64,000 nucleotides of DNA from Nannobrachium achirus (Eukaryota; Chordata; Actinopteri; Myctophiformes; Myctophidae), in contig OY997652.1 in the NCBI GenBank assembly GCA_963921795.1, positions 57,736,419 through 57,800,418 on the forward strand, given 5' to 3'. A program made the position numbers and the translations under genes. The notes beneath the pieces are model-generated. The model was not told the DNA's origin. It made no database searches and saw only the letters and a program-made list of their open reading frames with translations. Below are positions 1 through 11,640 of the stretch, in pieces. Position 1 is the stretch's first letter, and each line of letters starts with the position of its first letter.

Positions 1-334
1 GATCCGTGTTGATCACATGACTACTAGAGATAATGTGTAGTGTGTACCGAATTTGTGTGATGAATTTGGACAAAATCTGTAGGATTCAAGAGTGTTTTGC
101 AAGAATCGGCCTCCTGGTGGCACTATAAAAGGCTCTGGCATGAGTGGCATCCAGGGAGTGTGTGTGTTTACAGGTTCACATCGATTGTGCCAACAGCGCC
201 AGAGATTAGCTGTTCAGAGACGGACGGACGGACGGACGGACGGACGGACGATCGAACAGACAGACTGACTGACAGGGTGCAAAACATAATCTCTGCGACC
301 TGGTGGAGACAAAAGAGAGCACACCACCTATACT
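1..334. other. Unassigned repeat-like flank, no gene
   Basis: No coding signal is recognisable. The stretch ends in CCTATACT (327-334), the left target-site duplication of the next transposon. It contains a short CGGA array at 221-250. Confidence 0.4.
221..250. repeat. (CGGA)n microsatellite
   Basis: About seven perfect CGGA units, read directly. Confidence 0.9.
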
Positions 335-404
335 CAGGGACGCGCAGAGGATGTTAGAGAGGCAGGGTCTGAAATTTCTAAAAGGGCCTTTTGGTGAAAA
401 TATT

Positions 405-477
405 GAAAATTGCAGACCTCCAAGCTCACAACGCGTCACAGCACGACACGTTGTGAGCTTGGAGGTTGGCTATTTTC
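405..477. repeat. Hairpin module, subtype GACCTCCAAGCTC
   Basis: Left arm GCAGACCTCCAAGCTCACAA is answered by TTGTGAGCTTGGAGG and GGCTATTTTC. This subtype replaces GATCTAC by GACCTCC and is confined to hAT-A copies. Confidence 0.85.
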
Positions 478-627
478 AGTACTTGATACCACACTAAACT
501 AAGCATTAAAAAATGCATGTGGCATATGGCATGGATTTCTACACAGTGAGGGCAATTCTTTCAGCATAAGATGCTGCATTCAAGTTCAGGAGAGTTTGGA
601 CAAGGCAATTCTCTTGAACGCTGCCTC

Positions 628-1015
628 TACTGTACATACATATATATATATATATACATATACTGTGAAGTCTTTAATTATACCAACCTGTTGCACATGG
701 AACTCACGGTGAAGTTTTTGTTTACAAAATGTTATTGTACAGTAGCTAGTACGGAAAAATGCCATTGGTGTATACAATATACCAAACTTTATGCACATGT
801 ACAGCTGAGAATGCTTTTTTACATTCTTTGCTCTTTTGCCTTTTGCACCCTTTCTTTCCTAAGCCATTATTACTTATATTTTTATCTTAGATGTGTTGTG
901 TTTTTTTTTTTCTATCACTGCATTGTCTGAAGGAAGCCGAAAAAAAATAAGTTTTACCCTTATGTACCTGTACAAAAGATGTAACAATAAAGTACAACCT
1001 TGAACCTTGAACCTT
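628..1015 (+). repeat. Insertion inside hAT-A with retroelement-like tail
   Basis: Comparison with the hAT-A copy near 60590 shows extra sequence between CTGCCT and TATGGCA. The insert has a (TA)n run, a poly-T tract, AATAAA at 985-990 and a tandem TTGAACC tail, suggesting a non-LTR element 3' end. Confidence 0.4.
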
Positions 1016-1375
1016 TATGGCACGGAAAGAGGGCATTTGCATTTCTCTCACCATAGTAAAAACTGCATTCATGGTCTGGACAGGGGACTTTTTAGACGGG
1101 TAAAAGGGCAGGGGCTCAAGCCCCCATAATCAGTCTTTGTGTGCACTTGCCTGCCTATACTAGAGCCCTGGGGGACCCCAATCATCTGGAATACAGAGTT
1201 TACGCGGTCAAATGATCCACGTCTTACACATTTTGGTTACTGTATTCCCATAACAGAAAGAGAAGAACATTGTAAAGACATTCTAATCTACCCACCAAAA
1301 CCTGTAACCGTCTTCCAACAGAAGCGAGAATGCATGGTTCTGTTTCTCATAGTAGAGTTGGTCTGTCAGCCTCAA

Positions 1376-1928
1376 AAGCCACTTTTCCACTGGCCCAACA
1401 CCACACCACTCCACACCACACCACACCACACCGCCCACTTGTGCCAGGTTTTCCACTACAAGGACCTGGGTAGAGTGGTGTGAAAGTGGTACTAAACATG
1501 GTACTAAAAATAATCCAATCTAGAGTAGGTCTGAGCTAGGCCAAACAGGGCCAAACACTTCATAATGACAGCTATCACTCAATGACTTTTCATTTAGACA
1601 ACCAGGATATAGTTGTAATACATGATAATAGATTCTATTGTGTTATAACCACTATCATAACCAATTAGTGTACTATAGTGTATTATAATTATCGTAATAC
1701 ATTAATACTTTATAGTGTATTATGATCACAGTTATAATCCATTATAGTGTATTATAATTTAGGATAGTTGTAATACAAATTTATATTGTATTATAATGAC
1801 AGTTAAAGGGGTACATTTTTTCTTACCGATAGGGGTACTTTTGTGAAATGGAAAATGTAGAAATCTTTATGTGGTATGGTGTAGTGTGGTGTGGTGTGGT
1901 GCTAAAGCTGCAGTCAAAAAGGAGCTAA
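1376..1928. mobile_element. MITE with CCACACCAC-type inverted ends, copy 1
   Basis: The ends AGCCACTTTTCCACTGG and CTGCAGTCAAAAAGGAGCT are imperfect inverted repeats, followed inward by ACCACACC and GGTGTGGT runs. The interior is AT-rich with repeated GTATTATAAT. A second copy lies at 23233-24058. Confidence 0.6.
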
Positions 1929-2152
1929 AATAAGTGTGGGCATCCCTCAAGACTTTTTCGTTTTTTATTGTGTCCTTGGGGGAAAATGTATCGGGGAATG
2001 TGAGATCACGTGACCCGAGTCATACCAAATGGATGGCTGTTCATCAAGTACGGGCTGGAGGACTGGGGTCGGAAAGGTCGCCGCTTAATACCCTCCCCGG
2101 GGGATCCCAAACAATTCCTTTGGCTTTCCCAGAGTGGAGTGTAACTTTCTGC

Positions 2153-2679
2153 CAGGGACGCGCATAGATTTTTAGAGAGGCATGGGCTGACATTTCTAAA
2201 AGGGCCTTTTGGTGAAAATATTGAAAATAGCTGACCTCCAAGCTCACTGATACTAAACTAAGCATAACATGGCAATACTGGAGAGGTGGCGTACAGCATG
2301 GATTTCTACACAGTGAGAGCAATTATTTTAACACAAGATGTTGTATTTAAGTTTAGGAGACTTTGGACTCTTGAACTTCAGGTATGGCATGGAAAGGGAT
2401 AGCTTCGCTGTTACTACATGTCATCTGTTCGACACCCAACTCTAACCCTTACCCTAAACCTAACCTCCGTGGGGTGAGTCACTAATCCTCCCGACACTCC
2501 TTTGTCGAACTGGCGGTTGTTCGAAAGAGCGAGATTTCCCCGCATGGAAAGAGGGCATTTGCATGTCTTTCACCATGGTAAAAAACTGCATTCATGGTCT
2601 GGAGAGAGGGCACTTTTTACAGACAGGTAAAAGGGCAGGGGCTCAAGCCCCCTTTGATGTCTATGTGTGCACATGCCTG
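2153..2679 (+). mobile_element. hAT-A copy 2, non-autonomous
   Basis: Starts CAGGGACGCGC and ends GCACATGCCTG. The flanks CTTTCTGC and CTTTTCTGC are near-identical direct repeats, consistent with a slightly eroded 8-bp duplication. The hairpin is reduced to one arm (2223-2247). The block 2430-2475 holds CCCTAA-like sequence shared with 41944-42015. Confidence 0.65.
2223..2247. repeat. Hairpin module remnant, left arm only
   Basis: GAAAATAGCTGACCTCCAAG then CTCAC. The right arm is missing and hAT-A sequence resumes directly. Confidence 0.7.
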
Positions 2680-3117
2680 CTTTTCTGCCATGTTTTCTGC
2701 TTGTAAACGTCGGCAAAGACATCGCCGTTCGTGATCATTTTGCAAATGTTTGTTTTGGCCAGGTCTCAAACAGTGGGAATCGAATGGGCTTGATACATAC
2801 ATAACAACATAATTAGAACAAATAAACATGGGTGACAGGGCTATTCTGTGATTTCTGTCTTGCATAATCCTTTGAATGGCTGTGCGTGGACCATTACAGT
2901 GCCATTGTTGCGGTTCCTGTTATGGAACTAACAGGGAACACCTGCACACCAGACTCTGGCGATTATTTATTTATTTTGCGTGATTGTATTTCTGATATTA
3001 CTACAGAAAAACAAGACCAAAAAAAAACACACTGAACGTGATTCTTGGCACCTCCCCTGAAAGGCCGGGTTGATGGAAACTATTACAGCTACAACCTCCT
3101 GTTGATTCTAACAAGAC
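2680..3117. other. No gene seen
   Basis: About 440 bp without a recognisable coding segment or a transposon family I can define. Confidence 0.4.
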
Positions 3118-3580
3118 AAGGGTCTTCAACAGGGGGTCCGTGACCCCTAGGGGGTCCTCAGAGTTACTACAGGGGGTCCTCCAAATCTTTCTGTGATAGA
3201 AACCTTTTTCCTCCTTTTTTTATATTAACCCCTTGAACCCACATGTCCATTTATTCTGAGAACTTTAGCCAAACATAGCAGATCTACAAGCTCACAGCGC
3301 CTCGCACTGCGAGGCGTTGTGAGCTTGTAGATCGGCTATTTTCGGCAAAGAGGTTTGGTGTAGAGGGGAAAAAGAGCAGACTAAGTACAGAGTGAAAGGT
3401 CAAGTTTATTATGTATCGACGGTTCAGAAAACACAAATTGACATGAACCCAAAATACACTGACGATTGTGCTGTCAAACAATGAAACTATATGGAATCTA
3501 CAAAAAAGCTTGTGGGGGGTCCCTGCTTCATCTCTCTCTCAACTAAGGGGTCCTTGGCCTGAAAACGTTGAAGACCCCTG
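3118..3580 (+). mobile_element. hAT-B copy 1, non-autonomous, with hairpin
   Basis: Ends CAAGGGTCTTCAACAGGGG and ACGTTGAAGACCCCTG are inverted repeats. A second copy (8977-9395) matches along its length. The hairpin module (3264-3349) is near the centre. No transposase ORF. Confidence 0.65.
3264..3349. repeat. Hairpin module in hAT-B
   Basis: Arms read TAGCAGATCTACAAGCTCAC and GTGAGCTTGTAGATCGGCTA. The outer stem TTAGCCAAACATAGC/GGCTATTTTCGGCAAAG is specific to hAT-B. Confidence 0.85.
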
Positions 3581-3888
3581 CACTAAGACATGGAACCAGT
3601 TTAACCATTATATTATGCTTTAACATCTTTATGCTTTAACATCTTTAACATACACACACTTTATATATTTTGTATATATGATTCACTCATCTGTTCGTCA
3701 CAGGTTCAAGTTAAAAGCACATACACACATAACCAGTCCAGGTACATGCAGATAAGTACAGAGGGTAAACAAACTCATGTTCAACCCCGAATTATCAGCC
3801 CTGGACGCACACAGCATCTACACCCTCGGCAGATAACCAGTCCGCAGATGGATTCTCTCCCATCCTACAGGAACATGGTCTCAAACCA
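3581..3888. other. No gene seen
   Basis: AT-rich, with a short tandem ATGCTTTAACATCTTTA near 3620-3655. Nothing coding is recognisable. Confidence 0.4.
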
Positions 3889-4139
3889 GTGTTGTTTTTG
3901 ACAGCAAATTTTGATTTAGTTTTAGTCATAGTCTTTTTTTAATAAAATGTCATTTAGTTTTAGTCATAATTAGGTCACCTGAAAAGTATTAGTTTTAGTC
4001 TCATTTTAGTTGCCTAAGGTTTTAGGCGACTAAATCTACAGTTGATTTAGTCAACTGAAATTTGGCAGGCCTTGATGGCATCGTAATGACTGATTTTACA
4101 CTTGGTTGTGTGCAGAAAATAGCACATCTACAAGCTTGT
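3889..4139 (-). mobile_element. hAT-C fragment truncated at its hairpin
   Basis: Opens with CAGTGTTGTTTTTGACAGC, the reverse complement of the complete hAT-C 3' end at 18273. The TTTTAGTC-rich body follows, and the copy stops inside the hairpin arm (ACATCTACAAGCTTG). Confidence 0.7.
4112..4139. repeat. Hairpin module remnant, one arm
   Basis: CAGAAAATAGCACATCTACA then AGCTTG. The transposon ends at the hairpin tip. Confidence 0.65.
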
Positions 4140-4384
4140 AATTAAACTGGTGTCTTTCTTTGCTTCTATAGATAGCCACGCATCGCACCGCGCATCACGC
4201 CACAATTCTTTAAGTTATTTTTGGGTGGGCACAAAACAAAATGGGTGGGCCTAGGCCTATCCAGGCCCACCCTTGGCTACGCCCCTGGTTCCAGGTCTTA
4301 AAGGAGTAGGCCTAGCTCACACTAAAAATGACTTCTTTTCTATCAATTAAACACTCTGTGAAGCCCGGCTGAGACTCCCACTGA

Positions 4385-6231
4385 GGGGGTCTTTATACCA
4401 GGACGATTGGAAACGCTGCCGGTCTCGTTTTGGGTTTATTACCCAAAAAACGTCGCGTTTACACCTGGTTGTTGGTTCGTTTTTCTGTGTTTATACGACA
4501 AGTTGACAACGCATGAATTCAAGCAAAATGTGTCATGTTCCCAGCCTACATAGGCCTATACTGTGTATTTACCCTTCAATATATATTGTTTTTAATGAGA
4601 CATGCTTTGTAATTAGGCTATGCTCCCAAATCCATATTATTATCGTCTGTTCGCATATTCAATGAGTCCCGCAAAAGGAGGTTTTTAGCGAGGTGAAGTG
4701 AAACACCAACAAAAGTCACCTGGAAGATGAAGGTCGGAACATTTATAGCCTATGGAGCATATTTCTGGACATTATCTATGGGGATGGGCTATATAAAGTG
4801 AGTTCTGTCTTCTATCTGCAACACAGAAGTAGACCTATAACGCAACATGCTGCGAGGCAGCGAACGCAGTAGCCTACAGAGGCACATATGGGTATGGTAG
4901 TCTACCATACCTTGATTACAAGGGGAAATAATAAAATGTACTTCTTAAAATAAATTCATCATGCCTGTTGCTAAGTATTGGCAACATGACTGGTGTATTG
5001 CATGCATGCCTTCACACGTGCAAGACAACAGCCATGTTGCCATACCTTTGCATTTGCAGAACTGACGCTGCTGGCGGCCAGCAGCGCCGGAGGAGGAGGA
5101 GGAGGAGGAATTTCTTTTTTTTTTTTTGTGACATTATGAGCGAGTGGCCTATTCGTGGACTCTGACTGGACAGTAAAAGTTAGGAGCGATAGGAGGACGT
5201 TTTTTTTGTGATATGAGCAGTTTCTTTTATCTGTCTGTCTGTCTGTCTGTCTGTCAGCATATTCATTAGGCTACTCGTGTGAGTAGCCTAATTGCAAAGC
5301 ATCTGGATAAGTCACAATAATTACCTTGAGTGCGCTGCATCTGTGACGTGATGTAGTCCACATTTTGAAGAATTAATCCAGTTTTTAGGTAAAAACAAGG
5401 GGAATGCATTATTGCCTGGAATACCATAAATGTTACATGATAAAGTGTACAGTACAGTTTACAGCTCCTCGCTGTCAATCAGAACAGCGCACGGCTGCAC
5501 TGCAAGTGGATGGATCGGCACATGAAGGCAGAGAGGGACGCACAACTATGGGCTTTAATAATCATTAAATGGTCGGTCTCTTGGAAACTCGGAAATAAAT
5601 GGATTTAATAATTAGTTGGCTGAGAATGGAATACTGGTTTAAAGTAACTTTGATGAGAGGAGAGCTGTTGGTAGCCTAGTGGGCTTGCGACTCCTGTCAA
5701 ACGAGCTGTATAGTAGCCAGCTGCGCTAAATACTAAATTGATCGGACCTACATAATCTTTACTTCTTTTGCTGGCAGTTGTAATTGATTGGTTTGGAGAA
5801 GGATTCCAATTGTAGGCTATAAACATTTTTAAAAGGCTTTCATATAGGCTAGCCTACTCCTGATATTTTCCAAATGAGGTTTGGGCTAATAGATCACTAT
5901 GTGTTCAGTTTTGGCTATTTTCTGGGTTTTAATTAGGCCTACAACAACACAAATAATAATAATACATTTTCGGTTAGTATGACAGACTGACACTGTATGC
6001 AGCAGGGGAGGGGGAGCAGGGGGCTATGACATCATCGCACTCTCCCTCGCCGCCGATTTCCTATATTACACCGGTGCGAAACCAATGCGAAACCGCAGAA
6101 ATGCACTTTCAGAGCCGAATTCCGAAAAGTATCGGTTAGGGTCATGAAACCGCGTCTCCGTGTGTCAAAATGGCCGAATCAATAGTAAAAACTATCGTCT
6201 ACAAAAAAATCGACCTCATGTAATGACCCCC
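4385..6231. mobile_element. 1.85-kb nested element with GGGGGTC ends
   Basis: GGGGGTCTTTA at the left and TAATGACCCCC at the right are inverted. The flanks TGAGACTCC (4370-4378) and TGAGTCTCC (6232-6240) look like a 9-bp target duplication with one difference. No long ORF is present. Contains a (CTGT)n run at 5231-5255. Confidence 0.5.
4878..5075. mobile_element. MITE with GGTATGGCA/CTGACGC ends, copy 1
   Basis: Contains GGGTATGGTA, GGAAATAATAAAATGTACTT, GCCTGTTGCTAAG and GCAGAACTGACGC. The same order recurs at 14472-14655, and a fragment lies near 47895-47945. Confidence 0.55.
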
Positions 6232-6368
6232 TGAGTCTCCTACAGACAGATGACCCGGTCATCAAATTATTCGCTCAGGAATGCGAGAAAAAAAAAAGAG
6301 AGAAAAAAAACAACAACTAGCTGGGGTGTAGAAAAACTGTCTTTTTTGGGGGTGAACTACTCCTTTAA

Positions 6369-6891
6369 AAGCCCAAAGATGGAGAAAAGAATTAAGTTTA
6401 TCGTGTTGGTAGAAATACAACATTTCTACAGAGGATGAGAAATGTGTTTTAAGAGGAAAACTACAGAAAAGTAATTTCCCTTCAAGAGACTCGCCTCCCC
6501 TTCACCAAAGAATGACCCCTCTCCCAGCCCAACAGAGCAGTGTTGCCAGGTCTGCTTGTTATAAGCGACTTTGGGCTTGTTTTATTTTCTGTTAAGATTC
6601 CAAATGTTTTGATTATTGTATAAAACCATGTTAAGGACACCCAAAATGATTATGAATCTGTCCACGGACCCCCATCTGAAATTGTAATTTGTGCTAAAAA
6701 GGAATCCCATACGAACTAGATTTGTGCTGTTCAAATATTTCAAAAGATATTCCACATTTCTTTTCCTCAAGATCCTTTTTTGAAAATGGCCGAATTACAA
6801 GCTCACAGCTTCTGAGCTTGTAGATTCGCTATTTTCAAACAGGCAACTTATTACAGGTTTAAAAATAGCCTATAGTTTCTTTTTGGGCTTG
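6369..6891. other. Intergenic repeats, no gene
   Basis: Contains the phrase TTTGGGCTTGTT twice (about 6570 and 6883), apparently ends of one interrupted repeat, plus a divergent hairpin module. No coding sequence. Confidence 0.4.
6779..6838. repeat. Hairpin module, divergent
   Basis: TTTGAAAATGGCCGAATTAC, AAGCTCACAG and CTGAGCTTGTAGATTCGC, then TATTTTCAAA. Stem-loop of about 60 bp with family-specific outer arms. Confidence 0.75.
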
Positions 6892-7267
6892 TTGTGACCA
6901 TTCGGTCACAATTACTATCAAAACCTCCACCGGCTGTCAGTCAGTCAGTCAGTCTGTCCGTCATGTCACACTGTTGCCCAACTCATATCTCCTCCACCGT
7001 TGCCCCTATCCATGCCAAACTTTGCACACGCACTCCTTGGCTAACAAACCACAACCTCCACATGGCCCTCATAGTGCCACCATGAGGCCGATTCTTGCAA
7101 AACACATTTTTGGACACTGCTCCTACAGATTTCGCCCTAAAGTCACGCAAAGTGTTACACAGTATCTTTAAAGTTATGTCATCAACATGGATCTGTGCCA
7201 TATCCCCATATAAGTTTGTGTATGCGACGTGACGGTTGTGTATCTCCCGATTAGGGAGTCTTACTGG
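6892..7267 (+). mobile_element. Helitron-like non-autonomous element, copy 1
   Basis: Starts TTGTGACC and ends with hairpin CTCCCGATTAGGGAG followed by TCTTACTGG, then a T. The body has CAGT repeats, TTTTGGACACTGCTCCTAC and TTTCGCCCTAAA, shared with the copies at 12056, 12519, 27079, 45366 and 46886. See the empty-site finding for the boundaries. Confidence 0.65.
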
Positions 7268-8976
7268 TTTTCGTAGACCTGGTTGCTTATTTCTCTTGCA
7301 AAAATCTGGCAAAGCTTTCATCCAATCTCCATGTCTGGACCTCAGTCCCACCGGGAAGGCCATGGGAGGACACCCCCCACTCCCCCCCCCCCCCCCCCCC
7401 TCCCCCCCGACTGGACATGACAGAGCAGATTCTGCATTGCCTGCACAGGGTCAAGAGCTGACACCATGAGAATCACTTACACTGAAGTTCCCTAAAAAAA
7501 ACAAAAAAACAAAAAAAAAACACAGCATTTCCCAATCTAATTCTGGATCAGGGCCCTGCTTGAAAATCCCGAAAGCGCTCCTCCCACCCATCTGGCAGCC
7601 GTGGATTCTATAAGAGCAACGTTTAATTTCAAACGATCAATCGGTCGATTGTGTTCCATCTGGGATCAATAGAATTGACGTGGTATACTTTTACATTTCA
7701 ATCATCGACGTCGCAACAAAAGCTATTTTCTCAAAGTTCTAAATGCTATGTGTGGTGGAATTCAGATCAATCAATAATCAAAGAGAAAATGAGGAGACAA
7801 GACCATTATATTAGGTGGTGGTGTGGTCAAGTTTATATAACATGATATCATGGACAGAAGTAGGCCTACAGTTTAACACTCTGGGCTGTGGTAAGGTAGT
7901 TCTGCCAAGAAGAATGGTCAGACACTAGAGTTATACTGTGTGGCTTCAAGGCCTCTGGAACGAGTTGTACCATTTACCAAAACAATAGTTACTGAGGCCT
8001 ACTGAAGACCTCTCGACTCCTAACTATCAAGTATTAGTATCATCATAAAGACCTAGATATTAACATAATCAATGAATAGTAATCTACTCTATAACGTCAC
8101 ACATAATCAATCATGATAATCTCTAATCTACTGCAATATTATTCTTTCCAATATTAATGTCATGTGATCCTTTTAGCCTGGATGTCTTACTGTACCACGC
8201 GCTGTTTACATGACTGACTGATAATGTTTATAATGATTAATTCGTGTTTTAGTGTTTTGCCAATTAGTGGTTCTACTTGCAATATTGTCCGACGCACCAG
8301 TGGGCCCCGGCCGGACCGCAGGTTGGGAATCCCTGCCCGAAAACAATTCACCCATTGTCATCCTTCTGATTGGTTACTGACTGACCAACCAGCAGGCTCT
8401 TTCTGCCTTGTTCTGTCCTGGATCCACCTTAATGAAGCTTCAGCGTTAGTTTATGCAGGACACAAGAGTCTCGCCCGGGAGAGTGTTTTTTGCAGGTCTT
8501 TCAGTCCGAGTGTATCAAAAAAGTTAAGGCAGCGGAAGCTTGTGATTGGCAAGAAACATGCAACCAATGGGTGCAAAGAGGGGCACAACCATAGGCGAGA
8601 CTTGACAAAGAGGTTGGTTGACAGATACCGGTATGTGACCATGTGACAGATATTTGGCAATTTTCTCTATCCGACATACACAGTATATTATCGTAGGGTT
8701 TAAGCGGTGAGAGAAGTTGGAATAAATCCACACAGAATATTGCATGATCATAATTTACCGTACTCACATTATTAGGGTAACGTTATTTATGACGGCTCTC
8801 TCAGCATACGTCGCATTCCACGTTAAGGAGGGGGTTGCAAGATAAGGGAGAACAGAACAGAGTCTTCCCTACCACTTGAACTCTAGCATTCCTGACCCGG
8901 AATAGCCCATGAACGCATCACAACACGTAGAGCTGTGTCGTCTGCCATTTTCAGCAAAGAGATTTGGTGTGTAGAG
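7268..8976. other. 1.7 kb without recognisable gene
   Basis: Holds a poly-C run (7382-7408), an A-rich run (7494-7520) and unclassified repeats. Open frames such as 8224-8646 have no family signature and I do not call them genes. Confidence 0.4.
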
Positions 8977-9395
8977 CAGGGGTCTTCCACAGGGGGTCCA
9001 GGACCCCTATAGGGGGTCCTCAGAGTTACTAGAGGGGTTCCTCCAAATAGATACTTTTTTTTCCTCCTCCTTTTTTATATTAGTTAACCACTTGAACCCT
9101 ATAGCGTCCATATTCAGAGAACTTTAGCCAAAAATAGCAGATCTACAAGCTCGTGAGCTTGTAGGTCGGCTATTTTCGGCAAATAGCTTTGGTGTAGAGG
9201 GGGAAAAGATCAGGCTAAGTACAGAGTAAAAGGTCAAGTTTATTAGGTATTGACGGTTCAAGAATCCAAAATACACTGATGATTGTGCTGTCAAAAGATG
9301 ATACTATATGGAATCTATGAACAGGTTGTGGGGGTCCCATGCTTCATCTCTCTCTCAACTAAGGGGTCCTTGCACTGAAAACGTTGAAAACCCCT
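8977..9395 (+). mobile_element. hAT-B copy 2, non-autonomous, with hairpin
   Basis: CAGGGGTCTTCCACAGGGGG to ACGTTGAAAACCCCTG. Flanks GTGTAGAG (8969-8976) and GCGTGGAG (9396-9403) agree at 6 of 8 positions, consistent with an old 8-bp duplication. Hairpin near the centre. Confidence 0.65.
9124..9183. repeat. Hairpin module in hAT-B, short core
   Basis: AAATAGCAGATCTACAAGCTC followed by its inverse GAGCTTGTAGGTCGGCTATT. The ACAACGCG part of the stem is absent, so the loop has closed at CTC/GAG. Confidence 0.85.
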
Positions 9396-9534
9396 GGCGT
9401 GGAGGTTGGGAAACAACAGCAGACCAAATGCAGAGCCAAGAGAATTGCACGCAACACTCCAGATGAAACAAAAGTCTCAAGGTACACGGCTCAACAATGT
9501 CATGAGAGTGAGCTGTGGGAAAATAGCCTAAATG

Positions 9535-9768
9535 TTACAGTTTACAGTTTAGGCATTTAGCAGACACTTTTAATCCAAAGTGACTTACAATAAGCAGGTA
9601 ATACACATCACTATAATAAGCAAGATAATATGTCAGTACATTAACAACAATATATAGGAATATCAATCTAGAAAAAACAACAACATAGGTAGACCACGCA
9701 CCTAATCAGTAAAAAACATCTAAAACCTAAAAATGTTATCTAGCTGTTAAATAGACTAATAGACTCAA
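9535..9768 (-). mobile_element. L2-type LINE 3' tail (minus)
   Basis: Reverse complement of the tail at 37205-37427: GCATTTAGCAGACACTTTTA, AAGTGACTTACAATAAGCAG and CACGCACCTAATC. 5'-truncated, with no ORF remaining. Confidence 0.75.
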
Positions 9769-9890
9769 ATGTTTGGGAGGGACTATAGGGAGAAGAGATC
9801 CAGTAGAACTAAATGACAAGTCATTTTATGTTTGATGGTGCTCTAGTAGCAGATCTACAAGCTAGATCTACAAGATCACTTAAAAATAAA
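9769..9890 (+). mobile_element. hAT-C fragment with broken hairpin
   Basis: GGGAGGGACTAT, AGAGATCC and GACAAGTCATTTTATGTTTG match the centre of hAT-C (17945, 25855). The hairpin at 9848-9880 has two left-type arms in tandem (AGATCTACAAGCTAGATCTA). Confidence 0.6.
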
Positions 9891-10123
9891 CGTAAAAAAA
9901 GGAAAGTAAAAGAAAACCAGCTCATTAAACACTTTGTTTAAGCACGTATAACCTTGTTGACTGGAGTCCCCCACTACCCCAGGGGTGGCCCCCTCCTTTT
10001 TCCCCCTCTACACCTACAGAGAATAGACCATCTACAAGCTCATACTGTATGTATACAGGCCATTAATACGTTGTTTTGTCATTGGATGTTCATAGTAAAG
10101 GGATTTTATAAGATATTTGACCA

Positions 10124-10467
10124 ATCTGCGAAGTAAATTGTTACCAAGAAATTTCTTCACCAATGTGTTTCTAAAGGTGTGCAATAATGTGTACTAAAAC
10201 TAACGGAATGTTTTTCGTGCAAAACAATGCTTGCAATGGATTCAGCATCATGAAAAACCCTAGTTTGACCCCTCACATGCTACTTAAAGCATATTTATTT
10301 TTTGTATTTTTTTCCTGTATAGTGAAGTTAATGGGACACAAACACGATTTTTTTTTAATGAGGTTTCCCCCGGGAGTTGAATTTCAACCTTTTAAGTACA
10401 CATTATTACACACCTTTAGAAACACATTGGTGAAGAAATTTCTTGGTAATGATTTACTTTGCAGATT
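10124..10467. mobile_element. Foldback MITE, 72-bp arms
   Basis: The left arm 10124-10196 (GAAATTTCTTCACCAATGTG inside) is repeated inverted at 10396-10467 with few differences. A related element with decayed arms spans 15965-16600. Confidence 0.75.
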
Positions 10468-10612
10468 TTCATATGTTCCCCTTACTATCAACAACATAAC
10501 AGTGTCAACTGAACTCCGTGACACTATACCACATGAACCCTAGTAGTGTCCCTATATTCTGGGCATGTCATGACAGGCGAAACATTTAACGAAAATAGGG
10601 GGGATTTGGGGG

Positions 10613-10660
10613 GAAAATAGCAGATCTGCAACTTCACAACGTGTTGCAACGAGACGTGTC
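10613..10660. repeat. Hairpin module remnant
   Basis: GAAAATAGCAGATCTGCAAC then TTCACAACGTGTTGCAACG. The left arm is present and the right arm decayed. Confidence 0.6.
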
Positions 10661-10937
10661 TTCGGTCTCTCTGACCTGTGTGTGTCTGTGTGTGCGTGCG
10701 TGCGTGCGTGCGTGCGTTCGTGTGTGAGAGAGTGTGAGAGTATTGCAGCTGCTGCTGTTGTTGATGATAACAAGCCAATGCTTTTCACTTCAAACGGCGT
10801 GTGACCAGATTTGGTTAGTGACTAATATCCTTCTGAGCAGGAGTGTCAAGTCAGCACAGACTATAGACACGGTCCACAGTTAACAGACTGCTAGACCAGC
10901 TTTTGTTTTGTTCCAATGGTCCCCAAGTTTGATAGGC

Positions 10938-11114
10938 TGTCATTGTCGGGTGGAAACCTTGTATGTCCAAAACCGTTCATTTTGTATTTATCGTTTAAGG
11001 AATTATTTAAAATAGTGAACATAGCTGCTGTTTTTGCTAGTTTTGTGCGACATGCAAAAAAACATACAAATTTGACAATTGGAGATACAAGGTTTCTGCC
11101 CGACAGTGACAATA
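10938..11114. mobile_element. TA-type MITE (family J) lacking the hairpin core
   Basis: TCATTGTCGGGTGGAAACC at the left and TTTCTGCCCGACAGTGACAA at the right are inverted ends. At the position where other copies carry the hairpin, this one reads AGTGAACATAGC then TGCTGTTTTTGCTAG. Both outer arms are present but no GATCTACAAG core. It is the key comparison for the hairpin findings. Confidence 0.8.
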
Positions 11115-11615
11115 TGCATTAGGAGGCCATGGACCTCATTGATAACCCCCTTTATATATAATGTATATATATCTGGGATCCCAATCTAATATATGCCTAC
11201 CGTTAAATCCTCAGTGTTAAAAGGTCATTCTGGTGGTCCACTGGGTTCTAAGTGTTTGGAGACATATTAGTGTTTGCACATTAAGTTAATCATCTGGGGA
11301 CCCACAGGTTGAGAACCACTAAAGAACACAGTCGACAGCTAAACTGAAAGTTCAATCAGAGGGGGTTGAAAAAGAAAAGAGAAGGGGGAAAAAAAGGGTA
11401 CAGAAAGTATACCATAAACTTCCAGAGAATCACGTAAGTGCTTGTGTGAGTTCACAAACAGGATGTTGTGGTCAACAAAAGGCACTTGGTGTACACAGTG
11501 TGCTCTCATCTTAACCCGTGCTAAATGTGGAGGACGTGTGAATGTGTTTGAACTTAGTGTACAACTGTAGATAAATGTGAACTTTCATCATATGACGTTT
11601 ATGGTCCTGACGTGG
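11115..11615. other. No gene seen
   Basis: Contains a TATATA run near 11152-11175 and ACCCACAGGTTGAGAACCAC near 11298, an end of the hAT-I family. Nothing coding. Confidence 0.4.
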
Positions 11616-11640
11616 TTTGTCTATTCGCTACACAATAACA

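Larger units (their letters stand above)
335..1153 (+). mobile_element. hAT-A copy 1, non-autonomous, with hairpin
   Basis: Begins CAGGGACGCGC and ends GCACTTGCCTG (short imperfect terminal inverted repeats). It is flanked by a perfect 8-bp duplication CCTATACT at 327-334 and 1154-1161, the signature of hAT-type transposition. No transposase ORF is present. Carries the hairpin module at 405-477 and a secondary insertion at about 628-1015. Related copies are at 2153, 20575, 28052 and 60396. Confidence 0.8.
4298..6368. mobile_element. TTAA-type MITE (host of two nested elements)
   Basis: TTAAAGGAGTAG at 4298 and CTACTCCTTTAA ending 6368 are inverted repeats bounded by TTAA, the piggyBac-type target. 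Most of the length is a nested insertion (4385-6231). A truncated relative starts near 30478. Confidence 0.55.

Noticed and set aside
8224..8646. 140-codon open frame
   Set aside because: No family resemblance I can recognise, no splice context, repeat-like composition.
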